Origin: Strigamia acuminata
Lineage: Eukaryota; Arthropoda; Chilopoda; Geophilomorpha; Linotaeniidae
Direction of reading: 5' to 3'
Assembly: GCA_949358305.1 (NCBI GenBank)
Contig: OX442314.1
Location: forward strand, 23,493,060-23,553,059
DNA: 60,000 bases
Part shown: piece by piece, positions 38,581 to 50,117 of the stretch
Layout: the number at the start of each line of letters is the position of its first letter
Numbering within the stretch: position 1 is the first letter of the stretch
Position numbers and translations under genes: made by a program
Notes under the pieces: generated by a model
Seen by the model: the letters and a program-made list of their open reading frames with translations, nothing else
Database searches by the model: none
Told to the model about the DNA's origin: nothing

Positions 38581-38886
38581 TCTAAATTGAATAAACTAAA
38601 ATAAATATCTAAATTGAATAAACTAAAATAAATATCTAAATTGAATAAACTAAAATAAATATCTAAATTGAATAAACTAAAATAAATATCTAAATTGAAT
38701 AAACTAAAATAAATATCTAAATTGAATAAACTAAAATAAATATCTAAATTGAATAAACTAAAATAAATATCTAAATTGAATAAACTAAAATAAATATCTA
38801 AATTGAATAAACTAAAATAAATATCTAAATTGAATAAACTAAAATAAATATCTAAATTGAATAAACTAAAATAAATATCTAAATTG
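38581..38886. repeat. 27-bp tandem repeat, 11 full copies
   Basis: The unit TCTAAATTGAATAAACTAAA plus ATAAATA repeats with virtually no variation 11 times and then trails off. On the minus strand the period is divisible by three, so it creates a 113-codon frame of repeated NLDIYFSLF. That frame is a property of the satellite rather than evidence of a protein. Confidence 0.95.
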
Positions 38887-40879
38887 ATGAAGAACACTGA
38901 AGAAAATTATTCAATAGAACACCCGCGTTCTATTGGAGCATATACAATAATTTTGTGAGTTAAAAAAAATAACCTGGTTGTCTAACAATTTTTATTTATT
39001 TTTTAAATCCAGCAATTTGTATCCAGTAATATTATCAAGTCTAATGATGGAGCCACCCAGCTATACATCAGACAAACTACTCTTATTCAACCACCGCGTC
39101 CTCTGTGTTATGGTATGAATTTGCAGTTAGTGGCAACTGAGTATAAATATTATAAATACAATAATAACTTCCAAAGTATCCACAATATTTACTCCCACAA
39201 ATGTGCGACAAAAAATTCTGCTTTTGTCCTTTAACCGGATTTATAATAAAATTTTCGATCGATTTTCTCGCTCTTATTTTATGTTTATTTTCAAGAGGAA
39301 ACATTTTTAAGTTTCCGTATGAGAGCAAACAAGTCTTTTGCAATTTCCTTCCTGATGTAAACAAACAATAATATCTTCCTTAGGAACATCAATATAAAGA
39401 TTAATAAAATAAAATTCTTCGAAGCGTTTAAAAAAAATTAAAAAATATAAAAAAACTTGCTTTTAAGTGTTTTTATTTTTTATTTCCTTTTTTTTAAACC
39501 CAGCGTAAATGCACGTCAATTTTTAAGCCAATTATGTAGCTGTAATCAATTTTTAAAGAGAGGTCAGCGTCTATTCATGGATTCCACATTCCAGACAGGT
39601 GAGAGAAATTCATCTTCATCACCGTGAGCTCTTGATAATGTTGTGTTTACCTTGAAATGTAAACCAGTTCGGTTTAAATGGCCGTTTTTAAAATATTTTC
39701 CTTTTTTTTTAAAATAAACAAAATATATATTTTGTTAAATAATCAAAAAATTCTTTTGATACGTGTCCACGACGTCCTGCGCCATCTAGTGGTCATGGTA
39801 AGAACCAAAACACCAATACTCTGCTTTTGAATTGTTTTTATGAATGGTATTTTTATTTTTATTTATAGGGATCAACATTCTTTGGAAATTTGAATTTAAA
39901 TACTTAATAATTATCATAAATTTAAAAATAAAAAAAAAATAATTAAAAATATTTCTTTTGACAAAATTGCAAGATGATTTTCCCATCACATTTTGTCAGC
40001 CACTGATTAACTGGGGAGATTATTTTCCCAACCCTTTATTACTTCTTCGTTTTCTCAGATTAAATGCAAATGAGGTGTCAAAACGAATTCCCTCCTAGCT
40101 TTTCAGGGACAAGTCCACTTTTTAACCTCAATTAAAGTGTATTCAGAACACAACTTTTATACCTCGAAAACTTTCATTTTTGCACGTCAAATCAATAAAT
40201 AATCCAAATTTAAAACATATAAAACACACAAAAGACGTCAAATTAAGAAATAATATAATAATTACCTGAAATTTGTCGAAATTCCATAATTTATTTGCAT
40301 TTGGGACTAACGTGTAATTTTCAAAAATCTTCGTTGACGTGGCGAAAAACGAAATTCTTCTAACACTTTGCCTTCCCATGATTCTGTAACGATAAAACAG
40401 ATGTAAATACACACGTTTTAACCTTAGTTTATAAGTGCACGAACAGATTCTATCAAATGTTTTTTCGATATGGACGAATGACAAGTGAGAAGCGATCACC
40501 GGATTTAGGCCTATTTTCAGAGACGACTTCCGTGCCGCGACAGTATAAGCATTTACCCATGCGATGTGTCCGTTGCCGTGTTGTTTGTCACTTACATTTC
40601 ACTTTTATTATTACAGGATGAATATTTAATTTATTAATTCATCAAGTAAACGTAATTGAAAATGGCGATCGATTACACTGCGTGCTCATGATTATACCCT
40701 TCGCGCACTACCCGTATCAGCACCAGCATGTGACTAATAATGATGCAATAGCGCATCGGCTGACACCTTTTGCTCGTTCTACTTTCTCATGTCACCACTG
40801 GGGCAAAATTGAACGGTTATGAATTTATTTTTGATAAAAACCAAAAAATTCAAAATAAACCTGCTATTTCTGATCTACA
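38887..40879. other. Non-coding DNA upstream of the receptor cluster's 3' end
   Basis: No exon is recognised. A GC-richer stretch at about 40500-40600 stands out from the AT-rich flanks but has no identifiable function. Confidence 0.45.
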
Positions 40880-40880
40880 T

Positions 40881-40886
40881 TTTATT
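40881..40886 (-). terminator. Candidate poly-A signal of receptor copy A
   Basis: AATAAA on the minus strand, about 110 bases after the stop codon of the receptor gene at 40996. Position and motif fit a eukaryotic cleavage signal; there is no transcript evidence. Confidence 0.4.
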
Positions 40887-40995
40887 GTCATTCTCATTGT
40901 GTTTTGAATTTGAGTGAAGTGAACAATAAATTATATGCAATTATCTGAAATCGTGGGAAATCGCAATTGATAAATGAAATAAATCAATTTAGATG

Positions 40996-43622
40996 TTAAT
41001 AAAATAATATTTTGTACAACATTTCTGTAATAAAAACAACCAGAGCAATTGCTATTCCTGAACACAGAGTAAAAAAAAGCCCAACAACTGCAGGGATTTT
41101 AATAGCCGTGATTCCTCTTTTCATACGGTCACAATATTCATTATGGTCATCAAGTTTAAAGTCAATATACAGTTTTTCGTGAACACCATTTTCCAATAAA
41201 AGCTGGATACTAGTTAATAAATATATTGATTAGTGAGCAAATTGAATATAAAGTGCCTATACCGATACTACCGATACTTACTATTTATTAAAAAGTTGTT
41301 TGTATATAAATTGCTTGTTAAATGCAAAACTAAAGCCGAACTTAAGAACGACCTCGTCCAGGAATCTAAAAGAACAGTTATTTCCAATTATGGATTTCAT
41401 GGTAAATTCTTCCATTATGTATGCTATTTTCTGATTGTAGATTAAATCCATTCCTTCTTTATTAGACTTTGGCAAAAGCTCCTCAGGTTTGCTGTTAAAT
41501 ATCTTGTAAGCTTTGTGATACAAATTGTAATATAAATATAAATCCTTGTCAAATTTAAAAAAATAAAAAAAAACAAAAAAAAAAACCAAACTTGACGCAT
41601 TATACTGTATTTGAAAATAGTTTGACTGAAAATATGGGCCCGTGATAAATTCGTACGTTTGTTTTTATAAGCTTATAGGCTTTGGGCAATGGTAATGGGA
41701 GTCTACCAATCTATATTAACAAAATAATAAAGACTGGTGGACTCCCATTGTTATTGCCCAAAGCCAACACACACAATAATGCGCCAATGAGTACAAATAT
41801 TTTGGCTCTGTTGTAGTTGTGGCCCTAACCTTCATTATCTCAACTATACTACACTCTTTAAGTGTGGCGACCTCATATTTAGTATTGTGGAGCAAATCAT
41901 AGAAACTGTTAAATGGTAATTTGAGTCGGGTCACAGCTAAAATTGAGGTAAGGTTTGAACAGTAGCATATAAACATAACGATGCAAAAAGTGTGAAACAC
42001 AACTAAACATATTCTACCAGATAAACCGCAGACTCGAACTTGAAGGCCTAAAACAAATATAATTTTAACGTTATGGCATTGCTTTTTAAATTATCTTTTA
42101 CCAGTCTTAAGTAAAATATGCAAAGCACTTCTTGTATAATAATAAATAATTTTGATACTGCTAATTGTTTTTTTGGGTCGTCGCTCTATATTGTTTCTAG
42201 TTAAACTAATAATTGACGACAATACCGCAAATAAAATTGTAAATCCAATTATGCAAGTCCATGAGTACGAGGAAAAAGGTTCCAAATAAAAGAAAAATCT
42301 TTCTTCTGCACTGTCCGTATTGCGGTACATTAGTTTCGCACGCGCTGCAGTAATATCTGGCGAATAACTTATGAATTGGGTTCTCTCGTAAGTCGTGGTT
42401 AATGAGACTCCCACATCGCTTTCCTAGAATAATGTATTAATAGAAAATGTATTTATCTTTTTGCAAAAGCAATTGCAAGAATAAAAAAATTAAATTACAT
42501 TTCTGTATAATTTTCCAACCATCCCAGAAGCGTGTGAATCATTTATCTTATTTCCAAATACCCTATCTTCTGGTACATCCACGCTGGCACTTCATGCAAG
42601 AAAACATAACTTAGATTGTTTTATGGTTAATGACTAAACATCGGTAAATTACTTAAATAAAAATACGCTTTGAATAGTTTTCAATATTTCACCATGTAGT
42701 CCTCCGATAATAAGCTGTCCCTTCTGTTTATAAGGTTTAAACAATGGTGGAAACTGGTTCGAAAACGTAGAGAGTTTTATTACCAGCACAATAATTTCTG
42801 ACTTTGAGTTGAAAACTAATATATTTACCGGTAAAGATGTCAAGCGAAGCGCTCTTTCACTGTACGAAGGCAAAGGTACAGACAAACGTGAAAATTTTAA
42901 ACCTCCGGTTTTCGGATTCCAAAAGCCACTTTTTTGCGCTTTTATCACGTTTCCATTAGCCGAATACAAACGAAATACAAACCATACCTTGAAAACATAA
43001 AATTACTTGAATCGAAGCCACTTCAGCATTAAACTCCCAAAAGTACCTCGTGAGAATGTCCGACGTCCAGTACAAATAAAGCGATATCATGTGGAATAAA
43101 AAAATTACCAAAACTCTCCAATTTTTCTTCTAATATTAGCAACCAATTAGAAGGGCAATATCTTGATTTTAATGCATTTTTCATTATTCCAATAGCAGTA
43201 TTTGGTTTGCTTATGATCAACACAGTGCTGAAAGTGTTCAGTTCGTTCAGCTCAAATTCATTCACAGGTGCAACTCTGGCAGAGATCAGATGTTGCGACA
43301 AATGTTTAGATAAGTAAACTTAAGAAAAAAATAAAATTAAAACAACTGAAATGTAGTAAAACAAAAAATATTTCCTACCAATTTCAGGACCGTCCATTAA
43401 AATAAGAATTTTTGGCCATTTTAAACTTTTCAACAAACTGGCTGACAATTTTTCAATTAAATCCATTTTTGAATCATCTCGAAGCACTGAACTTACAAAG
43501 AAAAAGGCTTCACTAGTGTTTTTTACGTCTTTAGTATCAACATTATCAATACCACCGATATCTTGCTTGCATGAAGCCACTACAATACACAATGCAACTG
43601 TAACGTAAAGTAATGCTTCCAT
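40996..43622 (-). CDS. Divergent ionotropic receptor (IR/iGluR-like), copy A, nine exons, 627 aa
   Basis: Exons on the minus strand are 43622-43379, 43318-43047, 42987-42829, 42753-42653, 42589-42499, 42423-42102, 42047-41830, 41544-41282 and 41209-40996. All junctions are GT-AG, the phases agree, and the total is 1884 nt. The start is the ATG at 43622, followed by a hydrophobic signal-peptide-like stretch (residues 1-18). Ligand-binding lobe S1 spans about 200-335 (SLTT..YER, with R303 at the usual ligand-Arg position). TM1 is about 341-363, the pore loop 385-400, TM2 408-435 (CSNLTSILAV), S2 about 440-590 and TM3 595-617, a complete iGluR order. Arthropod IRs are ligand-gated cation channels of chemosensory cells; this one is divergent, so its ligand is unknown. 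The exon 8 acceptor is the least certain junction. Confidence 0.85.
41678..41765. repeat. Long hairpin inside intron 7 of receptor copy A
   Basis: A 35-base arm starting GGCTTTGGGCAATGG (41678-41712) pairs with 41731-41765 with about five mismatches, around an 18-nt AT-rich loop. It makes this intron (285 nt) much longer than its 59-75 nt neighbours. No equivalent is evident in copy B's intron, so it probably arrived after the duplication. Confidence 0.75.
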
Positions 43623-44666
43623 CCTTACGTCGTGAGAATTCAATAAAACTATGAATATACTGTTGGTAGATTATTATGGGCTCAACATTAAATCAATTAA
43701 ATAAACGTTAAGTTGGCCTGTAATTTAGCCATATACTCCACAGTGTATGAAAAATAGCTACCGTACGCTGACAACATTCAATTAGTGCTTGAATAATTGA
43801 ATAAGTAATCAAATATTTATAGAGCTTAGAACGTCAAAACGTTTTAGTCGGATAATTTATCTTTACGTCACTGTTTATTTAAGATGTAGATAAGGGAGAA
43901 ATTAATAATAAAACTAACCCTTCTATACCTGATAATATCATTTTCCATAAACATAAATAGAAAATGTGCTCCTACCGTATTTGAAAAGAGACTGTGATTT
44001 ATTTTAAAATAAAATCTATAGTATATCTATATGTACGATGAATTTCAACGTTGCTAAATTTTTTATTTTTTTATTTTTAGTACAAAAGAACTCACCCAGA
44101 TGTCTCACAACAGTCACTCTTGAAACTGGTTCAAAGTTTGTCTTTAGCATTTCCCATGCTTCAAGCCCTTTAACGTTTGATGAACGAAAATAAAAATAAA
44201 AATTTGAACTTGCAACTCGAGCAACAGAGATTCGTTTGACATGTTTGAAATTTATGGCACCATTTTCCCGATGCGCCGCCCCAGTGTTGATTTGTAAACC
44301 ATCAAATTAATTCTGCCTTGATTAAAGTAAACAAAGAATCTCACGTTTAGTGTTATTATCTTAGATTTTTTTATTAGATTATAATACAAATGAAATTATA
44401 ATCTGTTGCGTACAATCCCTTACTGTGCAATGAACTGTGCAATGAATTGTGCAATGAACTGTGCAATGAATTGTAAAATATTTATACACTGGGACAAGAA
44501 AATACATTTCAAAACGTATTGGCTCTCGTGCACGTACAAGATTAAATACCGGTATACATGGTAGAATAAAATAAAAATAAAAATGAAGAACCGGTAGAAA
44601 ATCAGCGGAATATCATTAAATTAAAATAACTTGCAGAGAATTGATAAGTGAACTAAATAAATGTTC
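43623..44666. other. Spacer between receptor copies A and B
   Basis: About 1 kb separates the start codon of copy A from the stop codon of copy B, both on the minus strand, so it should hold copy A's promoter and copy B's 3' end. No clear promoter motif can be assigned. The only structured piece is the 12-bp repeat at 44423-44470. Confidence 0.5.
44423..44470. repeat. 12-bp tandem repeat (CTGTGCAATGAA), four copies
   Basis: CTGTGCAATGAA and TTGTGCAATGAA alternate for four units, lying between the two receptor copies. Confidence 0.85.
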
Positions 44667-47044
44667 CTAAAACAATGTTTTGTACAACATTTCTGTACTA
44701 AATACAATCAGAGCAATTGCTATTCCTAAGCAAAGAGTAAAAAACAGTCCAACAACAGCAGGAATTTTAATAGCTGCGATTCTTCTTTTCGTACGGTCAC
44801 AGTAGTCATTATGGTTTTCAGGATTACGATCACTATACAGTTTCTGGTTAACACCATTCTCCAATAAAATCTGAATACTAGTTGACAAATATTGATAAAT
44901 TTAATGTAAAGTGCTTTGTAAGACTAGAATACAGTATACTTACTATCTATTAAACAGTTGTTTGTATGTAAATTGCTTGTTAAATGTAAAACAAAAGTCA
45001 GATTCCATAAACACCTCATCCAAGAATCGAAACGAACAGTTCCTTTCTACTTCGGCTGCCAGAGTCAATTCTTCCATTAAATATGCTATTTTACGATTAT
45101 ATATCAAATATTTTCCTTCTCTATTAGAGTTTACCAATAACTTCTCAGGATTACTACTGATCTTCTTGTATGCTCTGATGTACAGATCCTCTTTAGAATG
45201 CTACAAACACAAAACCTAATGAAATTAATCCACGCAAACTGGCATGTAATGCATTTTTAATTAGATAGTCATTAAAATATGGCCATACCTTCAATATCGC
45301 AACTATACTACTGGCTTTAAGTGTGGCCAAGTCATAGTTGGATTCGTAAAGAAATTCACGAAAACTATTAAATGGTAATTTAAGTCGAGTCACGGCTAAA
45401 ATCGATGTAAGACTTGAACAGTAGTTTATAAACAAAACGATGCAGAAAGTGTGGAATACTACTAAACATATTCTTCCAGATAGACCATAAACCCGAACTG
45501 GAATACCTAAAAAACAAATCTATATTTTAATCTGCGGTGCGATTATTTAATTTTTACCAGTGTAAAGTAGTATGTGTAAAGCACTTCTTGTATAATAATA
45601 AATTATTTGCAGGTTTTTGATTGCTTTTTTAGGCCGTCGTAGAACCTTGTTTTTCACAAAACTAATAATTGAGGACAACACTGCAAATAAAACTGTAAAT
45701 CCCATAATGCAAATCCAAGAAAATGAAGAAAAAGGTTCCAAAATCTCTCTTGATTTCCCGCCTTGTTGTGGTACAGTAATTTTGCACGAACTCTGGTAAT
45801 GTCTGCCGAATAGCTAATCAATGCAATTCTATCGCTGGTTTTTGTTAACGAAATTCCTATATCGCTTTCCTAAAATAAACTCATATTTGTAAGAATATAG
45901 AAAATAGTTAAATTGTAACTAAAATTACATTTCTGTATAATTTTCCAACTATCCCAGACACGTGTGAACCATTTACCTTAGTTCCAAATAATTTATCGTG
46001 TGGAACATCCACGCTAGCACTATATGCAAAACAAAATAACTTAAGTTATTCGTTATGTTTAATGATTAAAAATGGGTAAATTACTTAAATGAAAATACGC
46101 TTTGAATGGTTTTTAATATTTCACCATGTAATCCTCTGATAGTAAGCTGTCTATTCTCGTTACGAATTGAAAAAATTGGATGAAACTGGTTGGGAAACAA
46201 AGTTCATTACCAGCACAATAAGTTTTACATTGAATGGCAAATCAATATATTTACCGGTAATGATGTCAAGCGAAGCGCTCTTTCACTGTACGAAGGCAAA
46301 GGTACAGACAAACGTGAAAATTTTAAATCATCGTTCTTGGGATCCCAATAGCCACTTTTTTGCGCCTTTATCACGTTTCCATTAGCCGAATACAAACGAA
46401 ATACAAACCATACCTTGAAAACATAAAATTACTTGAATCAAAGCCACTTCAGCATTTAACTCCCAAAAGTACCTCGTGAGAATGTCCGACGTCCAGTACA
46501 AATAAAGCGATATCATGTGGAATGAAAAAGTTATAAAAATTTTCGAACTTTTCTTCTAATATTAACAACCAATTAGAAGGACTAAAGCTTAATTTTAATG
46601 CCTTTTCCACTATTCCAATAGCAGTATTCGGTTTGCTTATGATCAACACAGTGCCGAAATTGTTCAGTTCGTTCAACTCAAATTCATTGACAGGTGCAAC
46701 TCTGGCAGAAATCAGATGTTGCGACAAATATTTGGATAAATAAACTTTTAAAAAAAAAATAATTAAAACTTTCGAAGCGTAATAAAAATAAAAATTCTCC
46801 TACCGAAATTATGATCATCCGTTAGCACGATAACTTTTGACCATTGCAAAGTTTTCAAGAAACGAATTGAAAATTTTTCTACTAAAATTTTTTCCGTTGG
46901 TTTTGTCAACCCTAAAACGTTCAAACGTACAATTCGTTATTACTACACAAACGCGATTTATCAGCATCAACACACACCAATATCTTCCTTACAAAGAACC
47001 GTAATAATGCAAACTGCAACTGTAGCATAAAATAATGCACCCAT
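44667..47044 (-). pseudogene. Ionotropic receptor (IR/iGluR-like), copy B, decayed tandem paralogue of copy A
   Basis: All nine exons of copy A have counterparts: 47044-46804, 46744-46473, 46413-46255, 46185-46085, 46019-45929, 45869-45558, 45506-45289, 45200-44944 and 44877-44667. Splice sites are intact, and most exon lengths are identical to A (272, 159, 101, 91 and 218 nt). Two lesions argue against function. The reading frame from the ATG at 47044 hits TGA at 46969-46967 after 25 codons, with further stops in that frame. Exon 6 is 312 nt instead of 322, a change not divisible by three, so the ligand-binding part and TM1 are out of frame with each other (between about 45740 and 45790). 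The signal-peptide region, TM1, pore, TM2 (SSLTSILAV) and TM3 remain recognisable. Sequencing error or unusual exon use could mimic this, but two independent lesions make pseudogenisation likely. Confidence 0.75.
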
Positions 47045-47823
47045 CTTTACACCATCGTTTTTCGGAGCCAATGAGCCCGGAATGGACCATGTCTAGTTAT
47101 TTCTTCCCTTGTTTAAATTAAATATTCATAAGATGAAAAAGTATCGAACAAAACAAAGTGGATGTAAGTAGGCTTGCGGTCTAGCTTGATACCGTTTATG
47201 AAGAATGTTTACAGCGGTAACGTCAAATGAGTGAGTGAGTAATTGAGCACATAATAAAATACTACTCCGTAATAAACTTCAGACTCGTCCAAAATCAACA
47301 TTATTTTAGTAAGGCAATTTCCTTTATGTCACAGTTAAATTTTTATGTATCTACTCTAGATGGACAGTGTGATTTGACGCAAAATTTTATGGCGCATCAT
47401 GGCCAATGCGCGTAAGCATGCACACACGAGTAAAGTTGACGCACTCGCATACTGTACGCCAAATTAGCGTAATGCAAATACGCAAACGTAATAGTTAAAG
47501 AAAATCATTAAAATTAAAAATAATAAAAATTGAGGAGGTACTTGCGTGAGCATTACAAAGTCTCCGCCATGCTGTCTGTTGTGTACTTCCCTTTCTTAGA
47601 TCAATGTGAATAGTTGACAGCCAATTGAGATGTATACTATTGTTTAAATACGATTACTTGTGTATCCATTGCAATGTGTAACAGAGAATTAGTGTTATTA
47701 TGACATGATGAATAAACGGTGTATGTGAGATCGAGAGGCTCTTCTTATTTGGAATTCTATAATTTATTAGAACTTATCACTGTCATGACTAAAAATAAGT
47801 TCCATTTCAAGAAATATGCCTCA
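47045..47823. other. Spacer between receptor copy B and fragment C
   Basis: AT-rich, with no exon recognised. It should contain the former promoter of copy B. Confidence 0.4.
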
Positions 47824-48200
47824 CTAATTGCTCCAATCATGAAGTTGCCAGGGTGAATACGGGTTACCAACTTGATTCACACGATGTGCCACATCCTGTG
47901 AGAAAAAAATCTTCTCAAAAAGTAAGTCTAAATAAAAAATCACTCTTACAAAGTAAACTACTAGATTAACGGTGATAACCACAACAGAACTTTTGGACTC
48001 ATTTCCGAATAATAACAGCCAGTCAGACGAACAGACTTTTTCTCTTTTGACCAGAAAGAGTAGAATTTCCTTCAATGCAGTTGAGAAAGAATTCACGTGT
48101 ATGAGGACTGCCAGTTCATCACGGCACATCACCGCAGCTAGGTCGAAGCACAACACCGATCTGGAGCCAAGCAGCTGGAAATCTGGGCATGAGATTAATG
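47824..48200 (-). pseudogene. Probable third IR-like receptor fragment (N-terminal-domain exons), copy C
   Basis: The minus-strand frame contains NSFSTALKEIL and SSDWLLLFGNE segments that resemble NTFSTVLIISK and PSNWLLILEEK of copy A exon 2 in order and spacing. A credible intron follows: donor GTAAGAG at about 47951 and acceptor TTTCTCACAG just before about 47896. The second piece then stops at TAG (47824-47826). No pore or TM2 region follows, and the upstream side runs straight into a plus-strand LINE relic, so this looks like a truncated paralogue cut by a retroelement. The similarity is by eye and modest. It could alternatively be an unrelated exon. Confidence 0.45.
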
Positions 48201-48212
48201 GAGTAGCTGTGA

Positions 48213-49745
48213 GCCAAAGAAGAATACCATTATTACAGAAATAATTCCGATTGTTTTTACCAGAATGTGCGTGGTTTAAGAACTAAGTGTGCTGAGTTTG
48301 TTATGGGTCTTACTGTGGTTTGCGCCGACGTTTATTGTTTATCTGAAACTTGGTTTAACGATGAGATTTGTGAGGGCGATAACTTCACTAGTAAATTTAA
48401 GGTTTTCCGTAATGATCGCGATATTTCTTCTGGTCTTACCCGTGGTGGTGTCAATTCCATTATTAAATCCTATTGTCGTTTTGATTTGGAATATGGTTAT
48501 CTTAGTCTGTGGGTTGAGTTGGGTTGTGGATCTAGACGGATTTTGATTGGGTGTTGTTATATTCCTCCTCGTACTCCGACTTTGGTTCTACAGGCTTGCT
48601 TGGACTGTTGTCGTGAGTCCGTGGCATCTTTTTCTGGGGATGTTATTCTGCTTGGGGATTTTAATCTCCCTGGCATTTATTGGTCTCCTTTTGATTTTGG
48701 GCGTGGCTCTGCGGTGGTTCGAGCTTCGGCCCTTTCCTTGAGTGATTTTTCTTGTTTCGCGGGTATCTCTCAATTTAACCATGTTTTGAATTGTCATGGT
48801 GATTTGTTAGATTTGATTTTTTCGAATTGCTCTGACCTGTGTGTTTCGCTTGCTGATGCTTGCCTCGTTTCTCCTGACAATTATCATCCGCCTTTGGCGT
48901 TTCGTTTATCTATTGTCGGTGCTCCGGTTGTGAGGGATGACTATCTCTGCTTTAGAGCTGGGGATTATTACTCTCTTTATACTTTTTTGGCGGGTTATGA
49001 CTGGTCTGCCTTTCTTCGCTGTTCTGATGTTGATGTTGGAGTTGGGATGTTGTCTAATGTTCTTGTGGATGCGGTTCGTCGTTTTATTCCGCGTAAGGTC
49101 CGAATGGACTCTAAGTTTCCTCCATGGTTTTCTTTGACCTAAGAGTTTTATTAAGGAATAAGCGTGTTTTCCATAAAAAATTCAAGCGTTATGGTCGTAG
49201 ATGTGATTACTTTAGGTTTGCGGAATGTCGTAGGGGCGCTAAGGTTCGGATGAGGAGGGATCGTGAGGCATACTTTGGGGAGATTGCGGATTCTGTCCGC
49301 TATAATCCTAGGAATTTTTGGCGATTTGTTAAGCCCAGGTATTGTGCTGCCCATTCGGACGTCGTTCTTGACGATGGAGGGGTCTTGACTGCTGGGGCGG
49401 CGGATTTAGGGAAGCTCTTTTGTCGCCATTTTGGGTCTATTGTGTCTGGTTGTCATGGTACTGTTGCTGTGGCCGAGTACCTTGGCTCTGGGATGGGGAT
49501 AGAACAGTCTAGTGATTTTTTGATTACTGATCGTCTGGATGTTCCTGTTTTGTCTGGAATTGATGTTCGTGCGGCTTCGGTGAAGCTTCGTTCTTATTAC
49601 CGTGACGTAAAAGATGTCATCTAAAATGGATTCGAAAGGTTCTAACATCTGACTGGTTCGGGGTTGGTTCTAAAAGGGTTGTTGCATTCAACATGACGGA
49701 CGCCTGTTGTGTCCCCACTTAGGAAACTATTAATTGGATTGATTG
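48213..49745 (+). mobile_element. LINE (non-LTR retrotransposon) relic: endonuclease region without RT core
   Basis: The frame from about 48213 to the stop at 49142 shows an APE-type endonuclease in order: QNVRGLRTK, CLSETWF, the CCYIPP strand, ILLGDFNLPG, DLIFSN and a SPDNYHPPL segment at the usual S-D-H position. Around 49130-49138 the frame shifts. A second frame (to a stop at 49624) continues with the linker (LRVLLRNKRVFHKKFKRYG and FWRFVKPRY). A further shifted piece at about 49690-49745 (FNMTDACCVPT) resembles the early RT-domain 'FN.S...G.vP' segment. It resembles Jockey/CR1-like LINEs. No catalytic RT motif is seen. It is dead: at least two frameshifts and no 3' half. Confidence 0.75.
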
Positions 49746-49920
49746 CTATTACGGATGGTGATACATTTGATTGTTAGAATTGTAATGATGTAATGAGCGA
49801 ATTTGGTTACCTTGGAAACTATTAGTAAATAAATGAGTCGACTGCCTAAATTCATGAGTGAATGTTGTGAAGTTTTGTTTGGGTCTCAAAATGGACTAAG
49901 AATGTATAAGAGATTCAACA
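49680..49920 (+). repeat. 5' LTR of the plus-strand Gypsy element (left edge uncertain)
   Basis: The right edge is set by GAGATTCAACA at 49910-49920 immediately before a primer-binding-like site. Candidate left edges starting TG are 49680 (TGTTGCATTC), 49705 (TGTTGTGTCC) and 49772 (TGTTAGAATTG). The LINE relic appears to run to about 49745, which favours 49772. The other LTR lies outside the visible part of the element, so no comparison is possible. Confidence 0.45.
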
Positions 49921-49921
49921 C

Positions 49922-49939
49922 TGGTATCCACGATGGGAT
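49922..49939 (+). other. Primer-binding site of the Gypsy element
   Basis: TGGTATCCACGATGGGAT begins one base after the CAACA terminus of the LTR. TGG is the complement of a tRNA CCA end, and the position is canonical for minus-strand priming in LTR retrotransposons. The tRNA species is not determined. Confidence 0.55.
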
Positions 49940-50117
49940 TCAGGACTCATGAGGTGTTTTTGATGTCTTTGAGTGGAAATTAAGTAAAGTAGATGACTTA
50001 CTTTTTGGCGTGATTTTTGGGCCTGTTCCATCGGACTTAGCGCGCAGGGGCGAGTGTTTTCCAGCGGTGCAGATAAGTGTCGTTAATATTCGTGGCTAAT
50101 TTGAGAGATATTCTGCC

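Noticed and set aside
38581-38886. CRISPR-like array at the 27-bp repeat
   Set aside because: There are no spacers between units, the genome is eukaryotic, and the repeats are directly contiguous.
38556-38897. 113-codon minus-strand frame of NLDIYFSLF repeats as a gene
   Set aside because: It is the translation of a 27-bp satellite whose length is divisible by three; there is no start context or flanking coding sequence.
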